A stretch of DNA of 64,000 nucleotides, from NCBI GenBank assembly GCA_965217265.1, contig CBDCHP010000011.1:1173261-1237260 (forward strand), in the 5' to 3' direction. The notes under the pieces are model-generated. The model searched no databases. It was not told the origin of the DNA and saw nothing but the letters and a program-made list of their open reading frames with translations. Below are positions 32,372 to 41,720 of the stretch, one piece after another (positions within the stretch are counted from its first letter, which is position 1; each line of letters opens with the position of its first letter). Made by a program: the position numbers and the translations under genes. The DNA comes from JAGRGG01 sp965217265 (GTDB lineage: Bacteria; Pseudomonadota; Alphaproteobacteria; Geminicoccales; Geminicoccaceae).

Positions 32372-33208
32372 ATGAGCCGAGTGATCTCGAGGCCGTCGCC
32401 GCCCCCGGTGCACTACCCCGACAGCGACGGCAGGCCGATGGCCGAGAACACCCTGCAGTTCCAATGGATCGTCACCATCAAGGAGGGGCTCGACGCCTGC
32501 TTCCGACACCGACCCGACGTCTTCGTCGCCGGCGACTTGCTCTGGTACCCCGTCGAGCACCATCCCGAAATCTGCCTGGCTCCCGACGCCCTGGTCGCCT
32601 TCGGCCGACCCAAGGGGCGTCGCGGCTCGTACCGGCAGTGGCGGGAAGCCGGCATCGCGCCACAGGCGGTCTTCGAGGTCCTCTCGCCGGGCAACCGCGC
32701 CGGGGAGATGGCCGAGAAGCGTGCCTTCTACGAGCGTCATGGGGTCCAGGAGTACGTCGTTTACGACCCCGACAACGGGTCGCTGGATGTTTATGTCCGC
32801 GACGGCGATCAGCTGGTCGAGATTCCTGATTCCCAGGGCTGGACCAGCCCCCAACTTGGCGTCCGCCTGGATCTCGATGGAGTGGACCTGATCCTCACCG
32901 GGCCCGATGGTCGGCCGTTTCAATCGTATGAGGATCTCTTCGAAGACCGAGAACGCGCCGATGCCCGCGCCGAGCAAGAGCGTGCCCGCGCTGAGCAAGA
33001 GCATACCCGCGCCGAGCAGCAGCGGCATCTGGCCGAGCAACAGCAGGCCCGAGCCGAGCAGGAACGGCTCCGAGCCGAGCAGGAACGGCTCCGAGCCGAG
33101 CAGGAACGGCTCCGAGCCGAGCGGCTGGCCGAGCGGCTCCGGGCGTTGGGGATCGATCCCGAGGACGACCGGGACCTCGGCTCTGGATCGGGGCCGCCCT
33201 CGGCATGA
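32372..33208 (+). CDS. Uma2 family endonuclease with coiled-coil tail
   Basis: A 278-residue protein. The N-terminal 190 residues are a Uma2 (DUF820) restriction-endonuclease-like domain: CLAPDALVAFGRPKG, AVFEVLSPGNRAGEMAEKRA and YERHGVQEYVVYDPDNGSLD, supplying the PD, E and K of the active site. Residues about 195-262 are a coiled coil built of AEQERLR-type heptads. The heptads are coded by 21-base DNA repeats, three identical copies of which lie at 33050-33112, with older degenerate copies from about 32970. The end is a short acidic segment. Uma2 proteins are abundant in planctomycetes and cyanobacteria; their role is unknown. It is divergent from pstS. Confidence 0.85.
   Translation: MSRVISRPSPPPVHYPDSDGRPMAENTLQFQWIVTIKEGLDACFRHRPDVFVAGDLLWYPVEHHPEICLAPDALVAFGRPKGRRGSYRQWREAGIAPQAVFEVLSPGNRAGEMAEKRAFYERHGVQEYVVYDPDNGSLDVYVRDGDQLVEIPDSQGWTSPQLGVRLDLDGVDLILTGPDGRPFQSYEDLFEDRERADARAEQERARAEQEHTRAEQQRHLAEQQQARAEQERLRAEQERLRAEQERLRAERLAERLRALGIDPEDDRDLGSGSGPPSA
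33050..33112 (+). repeat. Three identical 21-bp tandem repeats within the Uma2 coiled-coil region
   Basis: Three copies of a 21-base unit beginning CGAGCCGAGCAGGAACG lie head to tail, plus a partial fourth. Each encodes one coiled-coil heptad (RAEQERL). Exact identity between copies indicates recent expansion and a likely variable copy number between strains. Confidence 0.85.
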
Positions 33209-33373
33209 GCGATCGCGTCTCCCGTCGCCACAGTCGATCTTGCCAAGTCGTGGGGGACGACGATAATCGTTGCGATCCAACAGAGGGAGTCGTCCCCGAG
33301 GATGGAGCCCGGGGCCTTCGGCGTTCTCCGTCGCCGAGCAAGGGCCCTGGATCGAGCAGAGGGAGGTGCTCCC

Positions 33374-36300
33374 GTGCCATCGGAACCGGAACCGCGACGC
33401 CACGGTCGGCTCGGCCGATCGGCGATGCTGATCGCGTCGGCGATGCTCGGGGCCCCCTGGTCCGCCGATCGCCCGGCCGCGGCCGTCCAGGCCCCATCGG
33501 CCGTCGAGCCGGTGCCCGAGTCGTTGAACTTCGCCAATGGCCTGTTCCGGGCCCGTCGCTTCGACCTGGCCGCCGAGGAATACCGCCGGTTCCTGGCGAC
33601 CGACCCGCCGGAACGATGGCGGAGCGAGGCCCTCTACGGCCTGGCCAACGCCCACCACTTCCTCCAGGAATATCCCGAATCCCGGATCGCCTTCGAGGAA
33701 TTCCTCCGCGACGCGCCGGCGGAGCACCCCAGCGTGCCGACGGCCCGATTCCGGGTCGGGGAGCTGTCCTACGTCACCGGCGACCTCCGGACCGCGGCCG
33801 AGGCCCTGGAATCGTACACGACGCAGTATCCCGGCCACCGCTTCGAGGCGATGGCCTGGCCCTACCTCGGCGACGTCCGCTACCGCCAAGGGGACTTCCC
33901 GGGGGCCCGAGCCGCCTACGAGCGGGCCGTGTCGGCCTTCCCCGAAGGTCCGTTGGCGGATCGGGCCCGGCTCTACCTGGGCATGACGCTGGCGAAGCTC
34001 GGCGATCCGGCGGCGGCCCTGGAGCGCTTCCGCGCCCTGACCGATCGCCCCGACGCCCCGCAACGCGACGAAGCCTTCGAGCAGATCGGCCGGCTGGAAC
34101 TCCAGGCCGGTCGCTTCGAGGACGCGATCGCGGCCTTTGAAGACCTGGAACGTGAGGTCCCCAGCAGCGCCTTGATCCCTCGGAGCCAGCTCGGCAAGGC
34201 CGAGGCCCTGATCGCCCTCGGCCGCTCGGAACACGCCGCCGAGACCCTGGAGCCCCTCCGGGACGACCCCAATCCCGAGCTCGCCGCCCGCGCCTCCTAC
34301 CTGCTCGGGTTCTCGGCCTCCGAGCAAGGGAACGACCGGGACGCGATCGCCGTCTTCGACGACGCGATCGGGCGATTTCCGAAGACCTCGACGGCCCCCG
34401 CCCTGCTCTTCCGATCGGCCGAGGCCGCCGATCGCCTCGGCGACGCGGGGGATGCCCTCGACCGCTTCGAACGGCTCGCCGACGATTATCCCGAGGACCC
34501 CTGGGCCCTCGATGCCCTGCTCCGCGCTGCCGCGATGGCGATCGACGCCGGCCAGGTCGATCGCGGCGCGGCCCTGGCCCGTCGCGTCTCGGAGGATGCC
34601 AATGCCGGCCCCAGGGCCGCCCGAGCCGCCCTGATCGAGGCCCGCGCCGCCAGGGAATCGGGCGAGGCGGAACGGGCCGTCGCGATCCTCCAGGGTCTAA
34701 TCGACGACCCGAGGGCCACCTCGGAAACGTCGACGGCCGCCCGCTACGACCTGGGCCTCGCCTACAAGGCAATGGGACGATCGGAGGAGTCGCTCCAGCA
34801 GTTCGAGACGCTGTCGGAGTCGCCCGACGCCCCCCAGGCTAGCGATGCCCTCCTGCTAGTCGGCCAGGGACAGTACGACGCCGGCCGTTACGACGAGGCG
34901 GTCGAGACGTTGGGACGCTACCTCGAGGCCCGCCCCGATGGCATTGCGGCCGACCACGCCCTGGCCCGGATCGCCCTGTCGAACGCGAAGCTCGGGCGCG
35001 ATCCCGAGGCATCCGCGGCGCTGTCGAGCCTGATCGAACACTTCCCGGAGAGCCCCTTGATCGGGCCGACCCGGCTCGGCCTGGCCGAGATCGCCCTGGA
35101 CGACGAGCGATGGGAGGAGGCCGCCGCCCTCTTCCGCGACGCGATCGCCTCGGCCGATCCCGATCCCGAGGGGTTGGCCCGGTCGCGATCGGGCCTGGGA
35201 TGGGCCCTGCTCCGGCTCGGCGAGCACGACGAGGCGGCCGAGGCGTTCGGGGCCCTGGTCGAAGAGAGCCCGGACGACCCGCTCGCGGCCGAGGCGTCGT
35301 ACCTGGCGGGACGTTCGCTCCGGGAACTCGGCAGGAACGAGGAGGCCCTGGAGGCATTCGAATGGGTCGCGTCGCACCATCCGGAGTCGGACCAGGCACC
35401 GTCGGCGGCCCTGGAGCGGGCGAGGCTCCTGGTGGATCTCGACCGCGCGGGGGAGGCCGAGACGCTCTATCGCGACCTGATCGACCGCGAAGCCGGACCC
35501 GAGATCGGGGCCGAGCCCGACGCCCTCCTGCTCGAACTCGGCTGGGCGTTGATCGATTCGGGAGACGTCGTCGGGGCCGACTCGGCCTTCGATCGCCTGC
35601 TCCAAGAGCACCCCGATTCGACTCTTGCCGCCGACGCCCGCGTCAACCTGGCCGAGTCGGCCTTCGAGCGGGGGGCCTTCGACGACGTCCTCCATCGGCT
35701 CGGGCCGCTCTTGGCCGAGGACGCGGCGGTCGCCCCTCGGCTCCTGCCGGCCGTCCTCTTCCGAGGCGGTCGGGCGCGGGCCGAGCTGGGGGATTGGGAC
35801 GAGGCCGAGGCCCTCTTCGATCGCCTCGCCGCCGAATTCCCCGACGGCGATGATGCCCGGGAGGCCGCCTTCTGGGCCTCGGAGGTCGCCTTGCGTCGCG
35901 ACGATCCGGCCACCGCCGAGTCGGGATTCGCGGCGCTGATCGATTCGGGCACGGGCTCGGAACCTTGGCGATCGACGGCCCGGCTCCGACGGATCCAGGC
36001 CCTGGTGCAGCTCGGCCGATGGGCCGAGGTCCTCGACGCCGCCGACGCCCTGAAGGCCGACGAGCCCGACTTCCCACAGATGGCCGAACTCGACTACGCC
36101 CGAGGCCGGGCGCTCCAGAGCCAGGCGCCGCCGCGCTTCGAGGAGGCGAGAACGGCCTATCAAGACGTCATCGCCGCCCGCCGGGGCGGGGAACTGGCGG
36201 CGATGGCCCAGTTCATGCGGGGGGAGACGTTCTTTCACCAGAAAGACTACGACGAGGCCCTCCGGGAATTCCTGAAGGTCGATTTTCTTCCCTCCCACAA

Positions 36301-36499
36301 CGATGCGCCGAAGTGGCAGGCCAGCGCCCTCCTGGAGGCGGGGAAAGTCTACGAACAACTCGACCGCTGGGCCGACGCCGCCGACATTTATGAGAGGCTG
36401 CGGGCCCGACACCCCAACCAGCCGGCCTCGATCGAGGCCGACCGCCGCTTGTCGAACGCCCGAGGTCGGGCATCGGCCGGCGTTGGGCGTCGCCGATGA
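33374..36499 (+). CDS. Large exported TPR-repeat protein
   Basis: A 1041-residue protein made almost entirely of tetratricopeptide repeats, with signal sequence MLIASAMLGAPWSADRPAAA after a basic lead. The repeat pattern (A-x-x-Y-x-x-F-L... LY-G-L-A...F) runs from about residue 60 to the C-terminus, for example DLAAEEYRRFLATDPPERWR, AALERFRALTDRPDAPQRDE and DYDEALREFLKVDFLP. The GTG at 33374 is chosen as start because GGGAGG lies 7 bases before it; the in-frame ATG at 33302 has no site and adds a non-conserved segment. The next genes code for an ExbB-like proton channel, an alpha-toroid protein and a membrane protein. It is probably a periplasmic scaffold of an envelope machine. There is no evidence for a specific substrate. 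Confidence 0.85.
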   Translation: MPSEPEPRRHGRLGRSAMLIASAMLGAPWSADRPAAAVQAPSAVEPVPESLNFANGLFRARRFDLAAEEYRRFLATDPPERWRSEALYGLANAHHFLQEYPESRIAFEEFLRDAPAEHPSVPTARFRVGELSYVTGDLRTAAEALESYTTQYPGHRFEAMAWPYLGDVRYRQGDFPGARAAYERAVSAFPEGPLADRARLYLGMTLAKLGDPAAALERFRALTDRPDAPQRDEAFEQIGRLELQAGRFEDAIAAFEDLEREVPSSALIPRSQLGKAEALIALGRSEHAAETLEPLRDDPNPELAARASYLLGFSASEQGNDRDAIAVFDDAIGRFPKTSTAPALLFRSAEAADRLGDAGDALDRFERLADDYPEDPWALDALLRAAAMAIDAGQVDRGAALARRVSEDANAGPRAARAALIEARAARESGEAERAVAILQGLIDDPRATSETSTAARYDLGLAYKAMGRSEESLQQFETLSESPDAPQASDALLLVGQGQYDAGRYDEAVETLGRYLEARPDGIAADHALARIALSNAKLGRDPEASAALSSLIEHFPESPLIGPTRLGLAEIALDDERWEEAAALFRDAIASADPDPEGLARSRSGLGWALLRLGEHDEAAEAFGALVEESPDDPLAAEASYLAGRSLRELGRNEEALEAFEWVASHHPESDQAPSAALERARLLVDLDRAGEAETLYRDLIDREAGPEIGAEPDALLLELGWALIDSGDVVGADSAFDRLLQEHPDSTLAADARVNLAESAFERGAFDDVLHRLGPLLAEDAAVAPRLLPAVLFRGGRARAELGDWDEAEALFDRLAAEFPDGDDAREAAFWASEVALRRDDPATAESGFAALIDSGTGSEPWRSTARLRRIQALVQLGRWAEVLDAADALKADEPDFPQMAELDYARGRALQSQAPPRFEEARTAYQDVIAARRGGELAAMAQFMRGETFFHQKDYDEALREFLKVDFLPSHNDAPKWQASALLEAGKVYEQLDRWADAADIYERLRARHPNQPASIEADRRLSNARGRASAGVGRRR

Positions 36500-36583
36500 T
36501 CTGATCGTCGGCTCGCCGATCGAACGGGCCCTTGCGGAGGTCGTCGCGCGTCGCGACCGCCCATCGAAAAAGGATGTTCGCCC

Positions 36584-37507
36584 ATGCGTCGCACTCGGGA
36601 ACACGGCCGCCGTATCGGGGTCCGTCGGCTCTTCGGGCCGGCCTTGGCCCTCGCGATCGTCGTCGGGGCCGGCGGCGCCGATCGCCCCTCGAACCTCCAG
36701 CGCGCCGCCGAGGGCGCGGCCGTCCAGGCGAGCCGCGTGATGGCCCGAGGGCACGCCTGGTATCGCCGGACCCCGCCGGCCGACCGCGTCACCTGGGGGG
36801 GCTTGGGGGCCTGCGCCCTGCTGGGGATCGGCGCGATCGCCGAACGCACGCTCCGGCTCCGACGCGGCCGGGTCCTGCCGACCCGGTTCGTCGACCGCTT
36901 CCGCGACCGCGTCCGAGACGGTCATCTGGAGCCCGGCAAGGCGACGGACCTCTGCGAATTGAACCCGAGCCCCGCGTCTCGGGTCGCCCTGGCGGCGATC
37001 CGGCGATGGGGCCAGCCGGCGTCGGAGATCGAGCGATCGGTGGCTCGGGCGCGGCAGGTCGAAGTCGACCTCCTGGGGCGCAACGTGGGGACCTTGCGTC
37101 GGATCGCGGCCCTGTCGCCGCTGATCGGGCTCCTGGGGACCTTGCTCGCGGCCGGTCGGACGCTGTCGGGCCTGGGGACTCCGGAGGCTTCGGCGATGTG
37201 GGGGCCGGCCCTGGCCGGTGCGTTGTCGCCATTAACGGCCGGCGTGGCCCTGGCGATCCTGGCCCTAATCGCCTTCGACGGCCTGACCGGCCGCGTTGAA
37301 CGACTCGGCGGCAGCCTGGACCTGCTCGGCGCCGAGGCCGTCGACGCCGTCTCGGCCGCTCCCACTCCGTCGGCCGCGACCCGGCCCTCGCCGACGCCTC
37401 CCGGATTGCGGGGGATTGCGCACGGCCCGCATCCCGGCATGGCCGGGCCGGCTCGGGGCTCGTCGCCGATTCGGATCGAGATCCCCGACGCCCTGAAGGA
37501 CTACTGA
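36584..37507 (+). CDS. MotA/TolQ/ExbB proton channel family protein
   Basis: A 307-residue membrane protein of the ExbB/TolQ family. It has an N-terminal hydrophobic stretch (LFGPALALAIVVGAGG), a helix at about 71-86 (WGGLGACALLGIGAIA), and the family-defining C-terminal pair RRIAALSPLIGLLGTLLAAG and GALSPLTAGVALAILALIAF. The usual partner ExbD/TolR was not found in the neighbourhood. The gene follows the TPR gene and precedes the toroid gene. Such channels couple proton flow to work in the outer envelope; here the partner may be the adjacent TPR or toroid protein. The N-terminus is rich in Arg and Ala and less conserved. Confidence 0.85.
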   Translation: MRRTREHGRRIGVRRLFGPALALAIVVGAGGADRPSNLQRAAEGAAVQASRVMARGHAWYRRTPPADRVTWGGLGACALLGIGAIAERTLRLRRGRVLPTRFVDRFRDRVRDGHLEPGKATDLCELNPSPASRVALAAIRRWGQPASEIERSVARARQVEVDLLGRNVGTLRRIAALSPLIGLLGTLLAAGRTLSGLGTPEASAMWGPALAGALSPLTAGVALAILALIAFDGLTGRVERLGGSLDLLGAEAVDAVSAAPTPSAATRPSPTPPGLRGIAHGPHPGMAGPARGSSPIRIEIPDALKDY

Positions 37508-37588
37508 TCCGGAGCCCCGGGCCGTTAGAATCGGGGGGCCGTCGGGAGGGATCGGGCCCCGAGTCGGGGCGTCCGTTGCGGAGGAGCG

Positions 37589-39913
37589 ATGATCGGCCTC
37601 AATCTGGAGACCTTGCTCCGCCTGGTCCGCGCCGATGCCGGCGCCTGGGCCACGCTCGCTTTGGTCGCGGCCCTCGGCCTCGCGGCGACGTGGGTATCCT
37701 GGAATTCCCGAAGGGTGCTCCGGAGGTGCCTGGTCCTCTCGATCCTGGTCCACCTCGGCGTCGTCGTCTTCGGCGGCGAGGAACTCTCGCGCCTGATCGC
37801 CCCGGGTGTCCCGGACACGTCCGCGACGGAGGACACCGGCATCCGAGAAATCCGGATCGCCTCGACCATGACGCCCGGGGATGATGCGTCCGGATCGCTC
37901 GACTCCGCGGCCGAGGGGGGGGCCGGCGGACTCGCGGCGGATTGGGATCGGATCGAGGAGTCACGCTCCTTCGCCATGCTCCCGGAGGGGCCCGAGCCAC
38001 CGTCGAGGCCCCGGTTCGCCTCGGAACGGGTCCCGGTGCCGGAGGCGATGGCCCTGAATCGGCTCGAAGGGCCGGCGCTGGAGGAGGCACCCCCGACGAT
38101 CACGCCGACGGAGTTCGAGGAGGTCGAGACGCGGGCCGACCCGACCGACAACGAACCCCTCGACGCGCCCCTCCCGGCCTTGGCCCCGGTCGACCCGACC
38201 GAGATCGCCGAGGCCGTTCTGGCGCCACCCGCTCTCAACACGGACGGAACCCCGGTGGCGCCACCCCCCCTGCCCGACCCCGGTCGACGTTCGGGACGTC
38301 CCCCGATCACGGAGCGGTCGGTCGTCTCGGGCGCGGTCCGAGCCGAGGCCGACGGGCCGATCCTCCCTCCGGTGTCGCCGATCGAACCGACGAGCGGCGT
38401 CCCCTTGTCGATTGTCGATGCCCCCGCACTCCCGGACAGCCCCCGAGACGCCCCGACCGGAGCGGAACTCGTGGCGTCGAGCGACCCGGAGGCCGTCCGG
38501 GCGCCGGTCGATCCCTCGCCGGGCGAGCCGGCCGACTCGTCGCCGATGGAACTGCCCGAGGGCGAGTTTCGGGTGGCGACGAGGGCGGCGGTCCGTCCCC
38601 GACCGACCCCCTTACCGATAAGGCCCGCGTCGCCGTCGCCGGATCTGGGCCGGATCGAGTTGGGCGAGGTTCGACCGGCGCCCGCCCCCCCCAGGGATCG
38701 AGGGGTCGGCCGGCCGTTGGCGGAGGTCCCGGAGGTCTACCGCCCTCGGCTCGATCCGAACCGATCGGCCCTGGCCCGTCGCGAAGGCGCCAGCAATGCT
38801 AGCGAGGAGGCCGTCGAGCGGGCCCTCGCCTGGCTCGCGGCGCATCAGGACCTCGACGGCCGATGGGACGCCGGGACCGCCCGGTTCCGAGACGGCTCGG
38901 CCGCCCCCGGCGAGGACAGCTACACCGCCCATTGCCCCCCCGGCGACCTCTGCGAAGGGGAATGCTACTACTGGGAGGCCGACACCGCCCTGACCGGCCT
39001 GAGCCTGCTGGCGTTCCTCGGGGCCGGTTACACCCAGGACGGGGGAGACTATGCCCAGGTCGTCGGCCGAGGGCTCGACTTCCTGGTTGATTCCCAGAAG
39101 CCCGACGGCGACCTCCGGGGCAAGAGCCGAGCGGTCGGGATGTACTGCCACGCGATGGCCACGCTGGCGCTCTCCGAAGCCTTCGCCCTGACGGGCGACC
39201 CGAAGCTCAAAGGGCCGGTCGATCGCGCCGTCGCCTTCCTGGCCGAGGCGCAGTACCCGGGCCTGATGGGCTGGCGCTACGCCCCGGCCTCCGAAGTCGA
39301 ACGCTCGCCGTCGGCCGACGGCCGGGGGTGGGACTACGACCCGCACCCGCCGGTCGGCGATACCAGCGTGCTCGGCTGGGTGGTCCTGGTGCTCAAGTCG
39401 GCCGCCGAGGTCGGCGTCGAGGTCCCCCCTTCGGCCGAGGCCTCGGCGAGGAACTGGCTCCGAAGGGTCGCCGACGGCCCGGACAACGGCCTGGCCCGCT
39501 ATCAGCCATACCGGCCCGCCGACCCCGTGATGACCGCCGAGGCCTGGGTCTGCCGACAGTTCCTCCGGATCGGCGGGCCGGGCCCTGCGAGCGACGAGGC
39601 ATCGGCCTACCTGCTGTCGCACCCGCCGTCGGTGGACGACTTCAATATCTACTACTGGTACTACGGCACCCTGGCGATGCACCAGCGCGGCGGCCCCCCT
39701 TGGGAACGATGGAACGGGATCGTCCGCGACGCTTTTGTGCGATTGCAGCGCCGGGAGGGGCACAAGGCCGGCAGCTGGGATCCCGACCCGACTCGTTACG
39801 GCAAGCACGGCGGCCGGCTCTACACGACGGCGTTGGCCGCCCTGAGCCTGGAAGTTTACTACCGCTACCTCCGGCTCCACGACGGCGAAGGCGTGGCGAC
39901 CTCGACCCGTTGA
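37589..39913 (+). CDS. Alpha-toroid (prenyltransferase/squalene-oxidase repeat) membrane protein
   Basis: A 774-residue protein. The N-terminal 70 residues hold two hydrophobic segments (WATLALVAALGLAATWVSWN and VLSILVHLGVVVFGGE). A long disordered proline- and acid-rich linker follows to about residue 400. The C-terminal part has alpha/alpha-barrel repeats: SEEAVERALAWLAAHQDLDG, WEADTALTGLSLLAFLGAGY, KSRAVGMYCHAMATLALSEA and VGDTSVLGWVVLVLKSAAEV, the fold of prenyltransferases, squalene cyclases and complement C3-like proteins. The DxDD cyclase motif was not seen, so it is probably a binding or structural protein rather than a cyclase. GGAGG before the ATG at 37589 supports the start. This gene is characteristically paired with ExbB in planctomycetes. 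Confidence 0.8.
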   Translation: MIGLNLETLLRLVRADAGAWATLALVAALGLAATWVSWNSRRVLRRCLVLSILVHLGVVVFGGEELSRLIAPGVPDTSATEDTGIREIRIASTMTPGDDASGSLDSAAEGGAGGLAADWDRIEESRSFAMLPEGPEPPSRPRFASERVPVPEAMALNRLEGPALEEAPPTITPTEFEEVETRADPTDNEPLDAPLPALAPVDPTEIAEAVLAPPALNTDGTPVAPPPLPDPGRRSGRPPITERSVVSGAVRAEADGPILPPVSPIEPTSGVPLSIVDAPALPDSPRDAPTGAELVASSDPEAVRAPVDPSPGEPADSSPMELPEGEFRVATRAAVRPRPTPLPIRPASPSPDLGRIELGEVRPAPAPPRDRGVGRPLAEVPEVYRPRLDPNRSALARREGASNASEEAVERALAWLAAHQDLDGRWDAGTARFRDGSAAPGEDSYTAHCPPGDLCEGECYYWEADTALTGLSLLAFLGAGYTQDGGDYAQVVGRGLDFLVDSQKPDGDLRGKSRAVGMYCHAMATLALSEAFALTGDPKLKGPVDRAVAFLAEAQYPGLMGWRYAPASEVERSPSADGRGWDYDPHPPVGDTSVLGWVVLVLKSAAEVGVEVPPSAEASARNWLRRVADGPDNGLARYQPYRPADPVMTAEAWVCRQFLRIGGPGPASDEASAYLLSHPPSVDDFNIYYWYYGTLAMHQRGGPPWERWNGIVRDAFVRLQRREGHKAGSWDPDPTRYGKHGGRLYTTALAALSLEVYYRYLRLHDGEGVATSTR

Positions 39914-39960
39914 CCCGCGCGGCATGGGGTGCGCGTGCGGATTCCAGCGGAACTCGTGGC

Positions 39961-40046
39961 ATGGCAACGTGCCAGCGTGGCCATGTCCGCCTCGCCGATG
40001 ACTTGGCGGCCTGGACGTCAACATGGCCGCGCTGGCGCGTTGCCAT
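39961..40046. repeat. Inverted repeat of the CAACGTGCCAGCGTGGCCATG family
   Basis: The arms at 39961-39986 and 40021-40046 match in 24 of 26 positions around a 34-base loop; the core is CCAGCGTGGCCATGT. It occupies the gap 39914-40182 between the toroid gene and the next gene. No other gene is seen in the gap. Confidence 0.8.
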
Positions 40047-40182
40047 GTCACGGTGCCACCTTCCCGGAGATTGCCAGATCCCCTGGCGCACCCTCGGCAA
40101 GACGGTGCGGGACGTCGGGCGCTCCGCTACACTTGTCGACGGACCGCCGGCGGGCCCCTTTCGGCGATCGGCGGTCCGGGAG

Positions 40183-41535
40183 ATGCCGCCATTGGACACG
40201 ACGCTGTCGCCGACGTTGCTCTGGGCCCAGACGGCCCCCGGTCGTAACGAGATGCCGCTCTTGGCATTGCGGCGCTGGTTCTGGGGCCAGACCCTGGCAT
40301 CCCCCTCGGCGGTCCCGAGGCTCGACGGCCTCTGGGCCTGGCTGCTGGGACTGATGGCCCTCCTGCTCGTCGCCGCGGTGGCCCAGGGGCCCAGGAAGGC
40401 GCTCGGCCAGTGCTTCGATCTGCCGGGGCTCGCCCGGCTGGTCCGCGACGCCCTCCGGAGGCTCGGCGCGTCGTCCCGGATGCTGATGATCGTCCTGGGC
40501 GCGGCGGTCCTCTCGTGGACCTCGGCCCTGCTCTTGCGCTATCGACGCCCCTCGGGCCTGGACGACCTGCAATTGGTGACCCGGACCAAGTCCCCGACCG
40601 AGCTGGCGATCGAGGGGGGTTCGCTGGCCGCCTTGACGCCGCTGAGGGACGTCTTCAGCCTGGCCGATCTACTGCTGCTTCTGGTGCTCGGCACCACGGT
40701 CGTCTTCCGGTATTCGGCCGACCGCTGGGGCGAGGGGGACCGATTCGGCCCCCCGAAGCCGCTGGGCCGGCCGGCGCCGGCCTGGACGTCATTCTCCTGG
40801 GTCGCCCTGGCGCTCTATGGGCTCTACCGGCTCGTCTCGACCTTGATGCCGACGGGCGACCTGCCGCTGGGGGGCGGCCTGTTCGTCGAGCCCTTGGCGA
40901 TCCCGGCCTTGATGGTCCTCTCCGACGCCCTGCTGGCGTCCTGGGTCCTGGTGGAACTCCGTCGCGACGGCCGCCGAGCCGGTGACGTCGGGCCGATGGA
41001 CGTCTCGGGGACCTTGGAACTGCTGCCGGGCGCCCTGCTGGCGACCCTGCTGGTCTTGCCGTCTCGGGCGGTCGCCACGGCGGCCTACCTGACCTTGCCG
41101 TTCGTCCCCAACGGGGTCGCCCGGACGGTGGTCGGCCCCTTGCTCAACGGCTGGGGTCTGATTTATCTCCAGGGGGCGGCCTTGCTCTTCGCCGGGGTCG
41201 CCGGCTCCCTGGCTTGGTGCCGAGGAGGGTGGGGGACGACCCTCCGGGGGTACGGTCGGCTCTTGCGTTGTGAAGGAGGCCGGCTCGTCGCGACGCTCGG
41301 CCTGGCCGGGTTCGCGGCCGGCGTCCCGGCCGCCCTGGCGTACCTGGTCGTCCTCTCGCTCCCGTCTCAGCCCTGGGTGCTGCCGGCCGCCGACGCCTAC
41401 GCCCACTACGCGACCCTGCCGATCGGCCTGGCGACGCTCTCGGCCCTGGTCGAACTCGGCCGGCCGTCGGTCGCGGCCACCTCGGCAACCGAAGTCGCGG
41501 TCCGCCTTGAAGATGCCGCCGTCGCCCCGGCCTGA
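40183..41535 (+). CDS. Polytopic membrane protein of unknown function
   Basis: A 450-residue integral membrane protein with about ten helices, for example LLGLMALLLVAAVAQ, MLMIVLGAAVLSWTSALLL, LADLLLLLVLGTTVVFRY, FSWVALALYGLYRLVSTLM, AIPALMVLSDALLASWVLVE and PAALAYLVVLSLPS. I recognise no family. It is preceded by a 270-base gap holding an inverted repeat and lies in the same direction as the toroid gene, so it may belong to the same envelope locus. The ATG at 40183 follows CGGGAG; the open frame upstream (from 39328) crosses the repeat and overlaps the toroid gene. Its stop codon lies inside the next inverted repeat. Confidence 0.75.
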   Translation: MPPLDTTLSPTLLWAQTAPGRNEMPLLALRRWFWGQTLASPSAVPRLDGLWAWLLGLMALLLVAAVAQGPRKALGQCFDLPGLARLVRDALRRLGASSRMLMIVLGAAVLSWTSALLLRYRRPSGLDDLQLVTRTKSPTELAIEGGSLAALTPLRDVFSLADLLLLLVLGTTVVFRYSADRWGEGDRFGPPKPLGRPAPAWTSFSWVALALYGLYRLVSTLMPTGDLPLGGGLFVEPLAIPALMVLSDALLASWVLVELRRDGRRAGDVGPMDVSGTLELLPGALLATLLVLPSRAVATAAYLTLPFVPNGVARTVVGPLLNGWGLIYLQGAALLFAGVAGSLAWCRGGWGTTLRGYGRLLRCEGGRLVATLGLAGFAAGVPAALAYLVVLSLPSQPWVLPAADAYAHYATLPIGLATLSALVELGRPSVAATSATEVAVRLEDAAVAPA

Positions 41536-41601
41536 GGCCCGGACAAAACGGGGACTGGCACTTCGCGGACTCGGAGCCAGTCCCCGTTTCGTCCGGGCCT
41601 C
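41534..41601. terminator. Long inverted repeat at the stop codon of the membrane protein gene
   Basis: The arms at 41534-41559 and 41576-41601 match in 25 of 26 positions (core CGGACAAAACGGGGACTGG) around a 16-base loop. The stop codon TGA (41533-41535) enters the left arm, so the hairpin forms right at the end of translation. A T-run is not present. A degenerate relative in opposite orientation occurs at 52651-52717. Confidence 0.65.
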
Positions 41602-41691
41602 TAAACGCGGGGGGTGATCGGGGGCTCGACGTGGCCTCCGCTCGACATTCGGCGGCCCGGGGTTCGGGCACTCATGATCGTCCGCTTGACA

Positions 41692-41720
41692 TTGACTCGG
41701 CCGAGTGTGAGGATTGTAAT
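41692..41720 (+). promoter_or_regulatory. Promoter of the prkA operon with central palindrome
   Basis: TTGACT (41692-41697) and TGTAAT (41715-41720) are 17 bases apart. The spacer contains ACTCGGCCGAGT (41695-41706), a perfect 12-base palindrome that would block RNA polymerase if bound. This promoter leaves a leader of about 300 bases before prkA, in which no reading frame was recognised. Confidence 0.5.

Noticed and set aside
32012..34327. Open frame of 771 codons on the minus strand
   Set aside because: It crosses pstS, Uma2 and the TPR gene, has repetitive 'LLGSEPFLLG' from the 21-base tandem repeats, and no start with a ribosome site.
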